Source: Sarcomyxa edulis
Lineage: Eukaryota; Basidiomycota; Agaricomycetes; Agaricales; Mycenaceae
DNA length: 64,000 nucleotides
Assembly: GCA_009761415.1 (NCBI GenBank)
Contig: QUOL01000001.1
Coordinates: 3,286,001 to 3,350,000 of the forward strand
Direction of reading: 5' to 3'
The position numbers were made by a program, and so were the translations under genes. Each line of letters starts with the position of its first letter. Positions within the stretch are counted from its first letter, which is position 1. Below, one piece after another: positions 1 through 13,936 of this stretch. The notes beneath the pieces are model-generated. The model ran no database searches and was not told the DNA's origin. It saw nothing but the letters and a program-made list of their open reading frames with translations.

Positions 1-312
1 AACGGTGGCTCGAGGAGCGAGATGACGATTTAGATGAGACACGTTTCTTCTTGGGACGTTCCTCGGGGGTAACACGAAGTCGTTTGACGTCTCGAGGAAG
101 AGCCACGTCGTTTGTAGCGTGTTTTCGTTTGGGTGGAGGCGGTGGTGGCGGGGGAAGTCGAGGCTGGAGGTGTGTTTTTGGCGGTGGTCTGCGGGCGAGA
201 CGCGTAGTGACTACTACGGATGTTGAAGAGGACGCGACTGCATTTGAGTGCTTTGATTTTGAGAAGAAACTGAGGTCTGTTGAGGCAGGACGGGTGGATG
301 GAGAAGTGAGCA
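1..312 (-). CDS. Unrecognised basic, proline-rich protein, 5' part only
   Basis: An open frame runs on the minus strand from an ATG at 312 to the left edge without a stop, giving about 104 residues. It starts MLTSPSTRPASTDL, is rich in Ser and Thr, holds a run of eight prolines followed by KRKH, and then basic clusters such as RPKKKRV near the edge. An in-frame TAG lies shortly upstream of the ATG. The coding frame differs from a 124-aa minus-strand ORF that covers the same bases and looks like a shadow. Basic and proline-rich stretches suggest a nuclear protein, but this is inference. No domain is visible in the part present, so no function is given. Confidence 0.5.
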
Positions 313-604
313 TTTTGTACGATGAAGATGGAAAGAAAGAGACAGTCACAAGCTACAGGCGCGAATCCTTTGTTGATAGCACAGCCACGACATCGCCCAG
401 CCAACTCACTTTAAGATGCTGCTGTAATTTCAATTAAATTCAGGACGGTCTTCTGTATATACATGCTCTCGACTCTGCTTTTTTGGTGATTTTATTGGTG
501 CAATTTCGAGTGCTTGAGACGATGCTGGGCACTGGCAGCCTACCACGTGGCAATGCGATCGAGAAAAGTTTTGAGTCGATCTGGATTTCTCTTCCACTAA
601 CAAA
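313..604. other. Divergent intergenic region
   Basis: This gap separates the start of the left-edge gene (minus strand) from the start of the DBP3-like gene (plus strand), so it should hold both promoters. I see no clear TATA box or repeat. Confidence 0.3.
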
Positions 605-2731
<2,127 letters not shown>

Positions 2732-3187
2732 TACAGTGCTACTATATAGAATGTACCCCTGCCTCCTTACTCCTGCCATCACAACCAAGTACTACCCTAC
2801 TGGTACTCTCAAGGTCTGCTAGTACTCTACATCAGCTCAGTACTGCCTCGTCTGCTACTGCGGCAGTGACCGATCTACAATTACTACAGCGCCCCGAAGA
2901 GCAGCGCCCCCGAAGAACATCGCTTACTTTTATCTCCGGACCTGCTTTTTATCCTGAAAAATATTTTTACCTATTTAGCCTTGCCTTGGCCTTACGGACG
3001 ACTTCGAGGTAGCTTCGAGTATGATGGGCCTTTTCAGTCAAGCGCAGTCCCACCTTAGAGGCGTGGTCAAACCAATAGCAGGGGCACGAGGCGGAGAGGA
3101 GGATAGAGCTCCATCTGATACAGAGCCAGACGATACTTCCATCTTGTTCGTTCTTCTTCCCCTCATCGATCCTACCTTATCTACCCC
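2732..3187. other. Intergenic region, DBP3 to OSH
   Basis: It carries the 3' end of DBP3 and the probable promoter of the OSH gene. Around 2790-2880 the motif agtact or gtact recurs several times, and a short direct repeat (cagcgcccc-gaaga) occurs twice near 2888-2917. No gene is visible. Confidence 0.3.
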
Positions 3188-4972
3188 ATGTTCTCTTGGG
3201 ACTACGACGATACTGACTCGGATCCTAGGGACGAGGATGAGGGCTCCATCATCTCCTCTTTGATCTCACAGTTGAGGTCTGTAACACCCCCTCTTTTTCC
3301 CCTTTGTTCACCCGTATTCATGTCGTTCGCCACAGAGTCGGGATGGATCTATCTAGAGTTACTTTCCCTACATTCGTGCTCGAACCACGAAGTATGCTTG
3401 AACGCATCACCGACTTTATGTCTCATCCAGATCTAATTTTTGGGTGTGTTCTACTCTCCTTTCCGCGTCATGCCTTCTGATACAGTCTCAGAGCTGAGAA
3501 ATTTGACGACCCCGAGGAACGTTTCATTCGTGTTCTTCAGTACTACCTCGCTGGATGGCACATCAAGCCCAAAGGTGTCAAGAAACCGTACGTAAGATTA
3601 CCTGCGGCTCAGTACGCATCATACTTACTCATTGCTCTGCACTGCCTTTACAGATACAATCCTGTCCTCGGCGAATTCTTCCGGTGCAGGTACGACTATC
3701 CGAGTGGCACGCAGGGGTTCTATATTTCTGAGCAAGGTGAGTACTCTCGCGTGTTTCATGAGCGTCTACTTGCCGACCTAATGTGATTAACATCGCTAGT
3801 CTCCCATCATCCCCCTGTATCTGCCTTCTTCTATATCTCTCCCCAGAACCGCGTCAGCATCCTCGGCGAGCTCCGTCCCAAATCTAAATTCCTGGGCAAC
3901 AGTGTATCAACGACGATGGAGGGCGAAAACAGGGTGACGTTGTTGGGTAAAAGAGAGGATGGAGGTATGCATTATCGAGCTAGAACGCGTTTTATTCAGG
4001 TAATTGAATCAATTGACTTGGACAGAATATTTGATCACGATGCCAAACATGTACGCCCGAGGAATCCTTTTTGGGAAAATGGTTCTCGAGCTTGGAGATA
4101 CGTGTGTAGCCAAGAACGAGAAGACCGGGCTCTACGCTGACTTGGAGTTCAAGACCAAGGTATGCACATAGCATAGCCTCTTTTCCAATCTCCCCCTATC
4201 TTTTCGATGAGCACTCATCTATAATGCATGGCATCGTAGGGCTTTTTCTCTGGGACGTACAATGCTTTGTCAGGCCGCGTCCGCCGACATTCTACAGATA
4301 TAGGCGAGGTTTCTGGGAGGTGGAGTCATGTCATGGATTTTAAGAGCTCAAAGGTACGTCCCGTTTTCTCGGGTGACGCGCAAATCTTATCGAGTTGTGT
4401 GTGGAACAGACGGGAGCTAGACGTATACTATTTGACGCGGTCAAAGACGGCCAGAATATTTCGCCAAAGTGGGTTTTGCCAGAGGACCAACAGGAGTCTA
4501 ATGAATCTCAGAGGTGCTTCCCCGTCCTGCCTCTCTTTCATATCCAGTCATTGAATTGTTGTTCAGATTATGGAAAGACCTCACTCGAGCGATTATAGCG
4601 AAAGATATGGAGGCTGCTACAGTGGCCAAGACGGCCGTAGAAGATGCGCAGCGGGAGATGCGGAGGAAGATGGAGGAGAGTGGGGAGAAACATGTACCCC
4701 GCTTTTTCGTTTTGAAGGATAAACGGTGGCAGCCGAAAATCGAGTGCGTCCTCTTTCTGATTCCGCTTTCCTCCAACTTCCGTTCTTGTCTATGTTGTAC
4801 TGATCTTTTTTCGATTGTGGTTCTGCTCGTCAGTATACCCCTGGATCCTGAGGAAGCTACCAAAGTCATCCGAGACTGGATATTCCCAACATCGTCGCAT
4901 TCGCATTCGAATTCCACATCCACAGCTACGCCACCTGGATCTCCAGGACAGACGCATGCTTCCTCTCCGTGA
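3188..4972 (+). CDS. Oxysterol-binding protein, Osh6/Osh7 type
   Basis: Ten exons are inferred (3188-3276, 3336-3443, 3486-3587, 3654-3736, 3800-3964, 4026-4159, 4240-4353, 4410-4513, 4567-4743, 4834-4972) and keep one frame of about 404 residues. The protein is a bare lipid-binding ORD module without PH or ankyrin domains. It shows [20 protein letters not shown] near the N-terminus, [10 protein letters not shown], and the family fingerprint EQVSHHPP split over intron 4, then MPNMYARGI. These regions look most like yeast Osh6 and Osh7, which exchange phosphatidylserine and PI4P at ER-plasma membrane contacts; that subfamily placement comes from motif memory. The C-terminal tail is rich in Ser, Thr and His. 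The start was chosen because the acidic leader is in frame with the ORD and no upstream exon was found. Confidence 0.88.
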
Positions 4973-5480
4973 TTTACGCCTGAACTCTTCTCTCTTTTCC
5001 ATCCTTTCCACGCACTTGCATCCTCTCAGTCTGCATTTCTGTTGTTTACTACCTTACTCAAGTCGGACCCCTCTCTTCCAACTCATTTTTTACGATCGAT
5101 GTACACGTTTCTTTCCCTTGCTGTCCTTTTCTTCCCCCGCAATCTCACGAAATCTGAATGTTAGATCCACCGTAGTAATATTCCCGAGAGTGTACAATGT
5201 AGCAACAAATGAAATGGAATGAGGGTATATCCATGTATGTTAGAATTGGAATGAATGGACCCGTTAGAAGGTGAGCAAGGGAGGTGGCCGGAGTTAGTCA
5301 GTGAGCGTTAGATCGTGAAGAGTAGATGAATGATAAGAGATGTGTGTAATGTACGAATGAGAATGGCATGCAAGGGAAACGATATATATATGACGAATTG
5401 AATGCTTTGATATAAGATGGAAACAAAGAGGATGAACGAAATAGCGAAGGAATTCGGACGATGATACCGGATGCAAAGGT
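4973..5480. other. Convergent intergenic region
   Basis: It lies between the stop codons of the OSH gene (plus) and the large coiled-coil gene (minus). It is AT-rich with a short atatatat stretch near 5384. I see no gene. Confidence 0.3.
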
Positions 5481-8400
5481 CTATGACCACCAACCGTTTT
5501 CACCTTGCGTTGGAGCCAATGAAACACTGCTTGGAGTCGGCGAGGGTATCGAAGCGCTGTAGGCTTGTGCAGCATGCCGCGGCTTAGGAGTGGCGGGGTT
5601 GAAGTTGGAATATCGCATACTCATACTCGTTGGAGGCGTATAAGCGCTGTTCTTGGGCGCGTGAATCGAAGCCCATACACCCTGGGGAGGAGTGGCGCTT
5701 CGCTCTGTTGAATGGGAACTGGAGTGTTGAGCTGGGATACGTAGATTTGGCGTCCCCGAACGACTGGCGCTCTCCCCGAACCACACGGTGCTGGCACGGG
5801 AGTCTGGGCGGGCAGGACCGTGTTTGACACCGTTACCATTACCATTACCATTGCCGTTGCCGTTCGTCATCTTCTTATACGCAGATGGGACTGCCGTAGC
5901 GGGTGTTGGAATGACTTGCTTGGCTTTTTCGAGCTCTGTCCGTAAACGAGTGACTTGTGCTTCAAGGTTCGTGATTTGTTCTTGAGCCTTGCGTTCGCGA
6001 TCCTAGTCATTGCGATGAGTTTTTGGATCGAGTCAGAATAGAAAGTAATTGGAGACTTACTTTGATTAAACGGTCATCAGCTTCTCTTTCTTCGAGTTGC
6101 AATTTGGCCAATGAGTAATCCGCCTCCAATTGGGACTGTGTCTGCTCCGCATGGTCCAGCTGCGTTTGGACACGTTCTAAAGTACCCTCGTACTCTTTCG
6201 CCCGTTTCTCCCATTCAGATGAACGTTGCTGCGCTTGCGCGAGGGTCTGTCGCGAAGTCATTGCAGCTCGTTCACTGTTTGCAACCTTGCTTTCTAGTTC
6301 TTTGAAGCGTTTCTGTAGTGCTAAGTGCTCTCCCTCGACGAGCTTAGCTCGGTCTCTAAATCGTCTCAGCTCCTTCAATTCTTCGTTGTCGGCTTGGCCA
6401 ATCAGAGTGGTAAGCATTTCGATCTGTTCTGATGCATGACGTAGATCATCCCAATGGCTCTGTTGCGAAACAAGATGGTCGTGCTGCTTCTGAAGAACTT
6501 CGAGAGCCTGTGCTGCGGCATCCTTATCGCGAGACGAAAATGTAGCCTGGAGGTCAAGAGTCTCGACCTGAAGAGGACATCGTCAATAAAGCATTGTGTG
6601 GAAAGCGAATTCGAACATACCTTTGCCTTGAGCTGCTGCTTATCAGATACAAGGTCATGATTGGCCAATTCTAATGCTGCGATGCGTTCCCGATTAGTTT
6701 GAGACACGACGTCGGACGCTTGCAAGCGTGCCAAAGCCTGAGCTAATGCTTCTTCAAGTTCAGAATTCCTGTTCTCTGCAGCAGCGGCCTCCGCCGCTTT
6801 GGTGGCAGCTGAGGTTTGTAAGTCCTTGACCTGGGTGCGTAGCCTGTCCCTATCAGCTTCCATGTTGGCAAGTTTCTCACTGAGGACATCCTTCTCTACC
6901 CTGACTTGACCGTGAGCTCCTCGGGCTTTCGCAAGCTGAATCTGATGCTCGGTATTTTGTTTTCGAAGTTCTTCCAACTCGCGTTTTGACGCATCACGGG
7001 TCAACGCAAACGTTGCATGAGCACCTTCCAGGACATTTGTAGCGGCAGCGAACGTCTCTGGTAATATGTTCAACCGTTCCAGTACATCTTTGTGAAGATG
7101 CATCAGCTCATCGCTTTGGAAGGACAGTGTCTTTTGGCTAGCAGCAAGTTCGTCAACCGTAGATCTGATAAAGAATAGATCCTCGTCGGGCTCCTGGCGT
7201 TTGTTAGCGTTTCTGTTCGCTTTGAGAAGTAGTTCGTGTTGAGCAGCATTGAGTGCATCAACAGCAGTCATGACCTTCGAAGGTAGATCGGCGATGGCAT
7301 GGAGTGTTTGCTTGTGAACCGATGAGAGTTCACCATTTTGCGAAGTAAGACTCCGATGCCCCTCCTCCAATGTCCGGATAGCATTGCTGATGCCTTGCAT
7401 GGGTTGCAACAGGCGCGAAATTCCTTCTGTCACCTGTGCGGTTACAGTTTCCACATTAAACGTTTTGTCTCGAACTGCAAGACGCGAGTCAAGACGTTCA
7501 ACGACCAGGTCGGCAACTTGCTCCTTGATCTCAAACGCATCAACCGGTGCAATAGCACGTCGTACTTCCGTCACCAGTTTGAGAGTGATGGCGTCCATGT
7601 CCAACGGTGGTGCGGGAGTGGGATGACGAGGCAGTAGAGGTAAAATCTTGTCCACAATAAGTCCAGCAGTTTCTCGTTTGTCAGACGCCAAGTCAATGAG
7701 CTGCGAGATATGAGGTTTGACAGCTTGAGTGAGTCTGTTGGTCAAAAGCTCATAATCCACAGTTTCTGGACGTAGAGACTTGAGAATAGGGGCAAGAGCA
7801 TCTATAAGCTCAGAAACCACGGCATTGCGTTCCCGAGGAGCTAGGACGTGTTCAGCAGAATTGAAACGCACAGCAAGTTGATCGATAGCCCCGGCCATCG
7901 CAGTAACGGTTTTCGCACTCATCTGTTCGACGAGAGTGTCCATATCGAGCGTCTTTCCTGTGCTCAGACTTATCTGACTGACGATATCGCGAAGGTCTTG
8001 CTTTATGGTTGCCTGGGATTCTGCGTGTCCTTGTTGTATGACGTCCTTGATTAACTCGAAGTCTAGTTCTCCTCGAGCATCCGTCTCGCTTTCTTCAAGG
8101 CTACGGGCAGCAGATTCCTGCAATTGGGCTCGGAACAAGGATACGACCTCCGTAATCATGGCTTCCATCGACGGGTTGATAGATTGAGAGTTAGTTGAAT
8201 CCTTCTTCGAGAATTCTTCGACAAATTCAGAGAACTTCGTGTCGAGTAGAGCTTCCAACCGTTCCTCATATTGTTCCAAATCGAACCGCGCAGTCAAGTC
8301 CATCGCAGGAAGTGAGACTTCAGATATCGACGAAGCTGAACTGTGCAAGTCAGGAGGGAGTGAAGACCGACGTCTTGCATGTAGCCTAGACTCAGTGAAC

Positions 8401-11400
8401 ACATCATCACGTTCAGTCCTATTCTCGAGGTTACCGGGGTCAGTGACCAGTCGAGATCGAGATATCCTACGGGAAATTGGCGGAACAGTGAGATCATCAA
8501 GCGATGGACGACGAGGGTGGTCAAAGAATTCGCGGGAACTGAGACGAGAACGGACACTACGCCGCGTTCTCTCATCAGAATTGATCAAGGCTTTGAAGAG
8601 ACCAGCGGGTATTGTGTTGTTCGACATGCCAGTGTGATGCTTGAAATCTAGGGGTATAGGAGCGCGTTTAGGCTTTGAGTGTGACGGAAGAGTGAACTCT
8701 TCTTGTACGCTGTCACCCATTTCCGCCATGGCAGTGTTGTCATCTTGGAGGGTGTCTTCGCTGGAAGCAGGCACTAGAGAGTGGGGAAGAGGAGAGGGCG
8801 CTTTGGGAACAAACGGCATAGCGGTAGGGAAGCCAGAGAACGTAAAGGGCTCTGCAGTTGGATTCAAGGAGGGCACGAGAGACGTTCTTGGAGTACCCGT
8901 CCGGCGAATTTCAAGAGGTGACTCGGTGTTCACTGGGAACCTGAAGGACTGCATGCTGTCTCCTTCTTCTTCAATTGAAGCACTCGAGCCACGACGTTGT
9001 CTTTTCTCTCGGCCTTGTTGAGCTCTGATGGGAGATGGGGCCACAGGTGGTACGGGTAAAGGACGCGGAATTTCCGGAGCCGGGAAGATAAGCTGTGGAA
9101 CTCCAGCAGGAGGTCGGAATGTGAATCCACCAGGCTTGAATTCCTGGGCTGCAGCATTCAGCGGCTTTGTGAAGGAGGGCACGCGAGAATGTGTTGGTAG
9201 AGGGATAGAAGGTGCTGGAGATTCAAGACTGAGTGAATCAGGGGCCCAAGAGCCCGAGGGCTCACGAGGAACTCCAAAGACGAATGGTTTCGCAAACGGA
9301 TTCAAAGTTAATGAACCCTGCTTCTTGTGCCCACTTGGCTGCGCAAACTGCTCCCGCTCCGATTGGACACGTGAGTGTTCAAAGTTAGAGGGCTGACCTG
9401 AACCAACACGAGAGTGAGGTAAAGGCGGGAGTGGTCGATTGCCACCGTCCGACTGTGGTCTTGAATGCGTGTATTGGTCCTGACCTAGATATCCATTTGA
9501 CCCGTGCTCCTCCTCGCTAGGATTCGATATAACATCATCATCTTTATGGACAGGTACCGCGATAGTATTCTCCGGGGGACGGGGAAACTTAGGCAACCTT
9601 CGCGGCGTTTCTTCGTCTCCAGGTTGCATGGTGCGACGACGAAGACGACGCTCTACGCGATGTTGACGGGCTCTCTCTTCGTCGGAAGGATTTGACCACT
9701 CTCCGATGCTCTACGGGATGAGCCATAAGAAGGCGTACAAGAAGCATGAGTGATACGATTATACTTACTTCATCGTCGGATACGCTTGCGTAGACTTCTT
9801 CTGAGCCAGTCCACTCCTCAATTGCATCCTCCAGGCTCATGTCTTCCTCCTCTGCACCGATGATAGACTCCATGATCGGCTGCGACTCCATGACATCACT
9901 CGAGAGACCTCCGACCTCGCGGAGAGATAGGGCAGCAGATAAGTGGGAGACATGACGAGAATGGAGTTTACTCTGAGAAGCGGTAGCTAGACCGTCGGGG
10001 TCTGCTGCTTCCTCTGTCTCAGTATGATCAGCCCGAGTAGTAGTAGACTCGGGCACATCCGTATCGAAACTCGCTTCCTCGATAGTCTCCCTGTGACTGG
10101 GCTCTTCGTCTTCTTCGACCTCTTCGGTAATATCAAGACCAAATCCACGCGAGAAATCGGGACGACTGTCAGGACGAGATACTGGCAAAGGAGGAGCGAG
10201 CGAAGAGATTGTCAAGGGAACCCTGCCTTGAGGAGCGTGGATGGGTTCGGCCGTGATTGGAGATGGCTGGTTCTCAAAGCCAAACGCGTTCTCAGGTACA
10301 GATACGTACGGATTCGGCATCGCAGTAGAATAGAAGGGTTGAGGTGGAGGCTGGGCGAGTGACATTGTATGGGCATGTCTGTTGTTCATGAATCGGGGAG
10401 GAACTTGATTAGGAGAAGGAGACAGATTAAACGGAGGTTGGGGAGAAGTAGATAGGGAATTGAGAGCAGATGTGTTTTGAGATTGTTGCAGTTTGTTCAA
10501 TTTGAAGTAAAGAAGAGCTGGGTCGGCAGGAGATGATATCTAGAAGAGGGTTCAATGAATGACACGTGACACGTGTTATGCATGAGGCAGACTTACAGAA
10601 ACAGCGCGAACATGAGGAGCAGTACCCGAGCCACGTTCCACCCCAAGTTTTTCCAGTTTCTCCTCGATAGCCTGTTGCTTCATTCTCTCCCAGGCGCTCT
10701 AGACACGATATCAGTAGCTGAGAATGATAGACCATAAACGGAGAGACGGACCTTGCCAGGTAGAAACACGTCGATGGTATCAGGCATATGAGATTTCCAG
10801 ACATCAGGGGGGTACACCTCCCCACTAGTTAGTTGCGCAGGCTGTACATCGGGCTCCTTCCAATCGAATGGATCACTTAGATAGATTCGCGCCCATTCGG
10901 GATGCGCAGGCTCTTCGCCATGATCTCCGGGAATAGTTTCTTTTGGCAAGTTGACAGCTATCTTTTTGACTTTTACCGGTACGGCCGTCGCGGGTGTCTC
11001 GGTCGCTGAAGCTGGCAATGGACTGAGTTTCCGTCCTGGCCCCCCTAGGACTGCTTTCGGCGGGCCACCAATACTGAGCTGTCTTCGACTTCTTGGTTGG
11101 AATGATTGACCACCACCAAAGTTTTGAGGACCCAACATCAAGGACGGACGCGAGAAATGTCCACCGACAGGCGTCATGGGCATTCCATTCGGAGGGAATA
11201 TGCCAGCAGCTGCCAATTGAGCTATGCTTGCGCCCTGACGATGACCAGGGCGACCGCCAGGCGTAGAAGGGAAGAAGGGCTGCATTGGAGTTTGCATAGA
11301 CGGATAAGGAGCATGAAAGCTCTGCTGGAGTGATGTCGGAAGCGCGGGTGAGTACAGAGGTTGACGACCATCGTAAAGCATAGGTTGCTGCATGTTGAGA

Positions 11401-11456
11401 GTAGGAGGTATGCTAAGACGTGGCAATGCGCTGCCGCTATCTCTGGTTCGAGCCAT
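5481..11456 (-). CDS. Large coiled-coil protein, unrecognised
   Basis: Six exons are inferred (11456-10752, 10698-10597, 10539-9769, 9710-6621, 6567-6061, 6002-5481), giving about 1,898 residues in one frame. The start is the ATG of MARTRDSGSA; the codon used by a slightly longer frame is TTG. The first ~600 residues are disordered: rich in Pro, Gln, Ser and Met, with an acidic patch. A Ser/Arg/Pro-rich stretch with many RRxS-like sites follows, then a long helical part with many Glu, Leu, Gln and Ala heptads (strongest in roughly the region encoded at 8.2-6.0 kb). The C-terminal tail again is Ser/Pro-rich and holds a poly Asn-Gly run (seven NG units). This layout fits a cytoskeletal or cell-polarity scaffold, but that is inference; no catalytic domain was recognised. 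Confidence 0.75.
5833..5873. repeat. Short hexanucleotide-like repeat coding Asn-Gly
   Basis: The plus strand shows repeated accatt and gccgtt units. On the minus strand they encode the Asn-Gly run near the C-terminus of the coiled-coil protein. It is an in-frame microsatellite that could vary in length between strains. Confidence 0.7.
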
Positions 11457-12513
11457 GATAGAGTGTAGAATCTGGGGCAAAGTGCGAGTGATGGTGAGTG
11501 CTGGCCTGTCTGACTGGTAATAGTACTACCAGTAGTGATACTAGTGAAAGGTAGGGTTGTTGGGTATAAACGTGGAATCTGACAGTCGACTTTTGTGATT
11601 TCGACTGAGTGGTCTGGCGAGGAGGACCACGACGGCCTCTCTAGCTCTTGAAAGTTGTGAAACTCGACGAGGGCGACTCACTAAAACGTATATCCGGTAT
11701 ACCGAAACAGGTCACGCTTGCCATCATTATTTCATTTTCACTCTTTCACCTCTGCGACGATCTGTCCTTCAAGCTTCAAGTAGACCAGGTTATCTGAACC
11801 TTTTCTCTCAAGTATGAACACCCCCACAGGATGCATTGATTATCCTCGGTGAACGGAACCTAACGGACTCGGAATCATAAATCACGAACGGAACCAAGTG
11901 GAGGCGCAATTCAAGAGTCCGCCAGGTCTTGCCTGGTCCTGCCTGAATTGTGGTGCCGCTGCCATATCTTTTGAGCATAAAGGGATGTCTACTTCAAAGT
12001 TCTCCAAAATTTGACGTCCTCTTGCGTTACGGTGCCCAATGGCCGGGTTTCACGCCATTCAAATGCTGGCAGATACGTTGACTTTCGGCCTTCTCTCCCT
12101 CAAAAAGGGCACTCTTGTCCAGCTCTTGTCTCAAATTATCTATCGCGCGAACAATCAACGCGTAAATTTGTCCTGCCATGCCACTGCCAGCTCTCCTACT
12201 ATATTCTAGACGCGTCACGAGGGATGATGTCGCCTTCTGGATTTCCAGTCACCTTCTCCTTTCGATCGACCTTCCTAGTCGGGCTGAACAGGGCTGAGCA
12301 TGCTGATCTGAGGACCCAGAAGATGCGTGTGTCTTGCGTTACGGTCATGCGGTTTACAATGGGTCAGCTCCTGCAGAACGATAGAAAATAGGTGCGGATG
12401 CGTGCACACACATAAACTAGAGTTCCGGCCATATTCTGATGTTCACACCAGATATCAACCTCCAAGTACTGACGCTACATTGACGACTTTACTTCTCTAG
12501 CTGGCGCGAAATG
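11457..12513. other. Intergenic region, no supported gene
   Basis: About 1 kb lies between the start of the coiled-coil gene and the end of the DUF7704-like gene. Short open frames (for example 12011-12391 plus, 12027-12218 minus) have no recognisable motif or clear splice context. The part next to 11456 probably holds the promoter of the coiled-coil gene. Confidence 0.35.
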
Positions 12514-13323
12514 TTACTGTCCGTAGTAATATCGCTTGCGACCGATTCCCAAAAACCACGATATCCTTTACGCGCCTATGTGTCAGAAAGGAAATAGCAC
12601 TCAAAGAAATCACCGATATTGCTATACCTGACCAGAAATAAACAGAATGTGAACGCGATGTTTCCGTACGTGGTAAGGTTCCACTGTGCAAAATTGAACC
12701 GTATGTCCTTCGGTAGTCCAGTGAACGTGGCGGTGACACTATCACGGTCAATTGCCTTTGAGTATGGCATCTGAGGTAAGTGGTGAAGAAAGTACAGCTC
12801 AAACGCACTGTGTTAACTGTGAAAATTAATGTTAATGCAGGTGCCAATCAGTCGAACACAGATTTCGAGGTACATACATCTGCACAAGCAAGAGCAGTAA
12901 ACGCAGCGCCGAGAATGCGTTCTTGGGCGACAGGATCGTGCGGTAACGCGTCTCGTACAGCTCGGAATACCAACGTGGATATTAGACCGAGAAGCATGTA
13001 CGCTGCGGTATAAACATGCTCAGTACGAGGATGTATAGCAAGGCCAGAGGTATCTACTAGCCTGTTGCAAGCTGCGATACGGTTATGTAGGTTCGAGGAT
13101 CTAATGGGTCAGCAGCAGGAACGTTTGCGAACTCTGGTATTTGTTGGTCATGAAACCACTTGGCTCCGTCCGATAGAAAGAAGACTATCATTGGCGGAGG
13201 GAATATGGAGCCTGGGTACTGGTAAGTATAAACTCGTTTGTATATAGGACGCGTGCACTGACCTGGTTCAAGGTGGATAAACACGGTGTAATAGAATCCA
13301 GGCAAGGCAAGAAACCTGGTCAT
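12514..13323 (-). CDS. Small integral membrane protein, DUF7704-like
   Basis: Five exons are inferred (13323-13263, 13211-13062, 13002-12878, 12770-12628, 12565-12514), giving about 176 residues. The order of motifs is ALPGFYYTVFIHLEPGS, PPPMIVF, DPRTYITVSQLATAYMLLG, RAVRDALPHDPVAQERILGA, FTGLPKDIRFNFAQWN and the end RISWFLGIGRKRYYYGQ. This matches my memory of a fungal membrane family called DUF7704, with about four hydrophobic segments and no known function. Two junctions are notable: intron 2 starts with GC, and the last intron ends at the acceptor cgtaaag, which alone restores the conserved C-terminus. A start at 13344 (MQYAPSIM) is also possible. The left boundary of exon 4 is the least certain. 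Confidence 0.72.
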
Positions 13324-13936
13324 GATCGAAGGTGCGTATTGCATATTCTGAGAAGGAAAGCTTATATACTCTGAGCTTATCAGCTTGCTTGAACATATGC
13401 GGGCGGATCTACCTGAACTATGGACCAGAATAGCAGTGGACTAAGAAACCGTGCTAGTCTTTTTGTAGGCCGTCTTCAGGCTTCGGTCCTCGCCTTCAGC
13501 TTCAGCAGCTCTGCTAGGCTAGCCCAATTAGCAATAGTATCGGCCGAGTGATCCCAGTACTCTTCGAGTCTATACCCGCCGGTCTTTTGTGGATTTCTCC
13601 GTTTAGATTTTCGCTTCGATATGATGTAGCTATACAATTACATCTATCAAGCATTCAGAATTTCCGAAAGTATCAAAAAATCATGCAAGCGCGCCACAGT
13701 GGAGTGAAAAGGTCGAAGAGAAGATGCGTCCGACGACACCTAAAGGTACACTTCCGAACACTCAATTTTTCAGTTAAACGCTCGAGTAGGCTATACTTCA
13801 CGAATCCCCGTATCCCAGAGATATCTCCTGATTGTCCAGATGGGGAAGAGCTTACGAAGAGGTGACCGAGACTCGGAGGCCCGAAGAGCACTTCGAGTCC
13901 CAACACAGTTACAAAAACACGGTCATGTATGAAGAG
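13324..13936. other. Intergenic region, no supported gene
   Basis: The region between the DUF7704-like gene and the F-box pseudogene has an open plus-strand frame at 13548-13865 without recognised motifs. It most likely holds the promoter of the DUF7704-like gene and the 3' end of the F-box copy. Confidence 0.3.

Noticed and set aside
30..404. 124-codon minus-strand frame at the left edge
   Set aside because: Another minus-strand frame over the same bases stays open to the edge and has the proline and Lys/Arg runs of a real protein.
2790..2920. Recurring agtact and cagcgcccc units downstream of DBP3
   Set aside because: The units are short and irregular; they look like ordinary low-complexity 3' sequence.
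8239..9396. Plus-strand frames inside the large coiled-coil gene
   Set aside because: They lie opposite a 1,030-codon exon and show no start context or motif.
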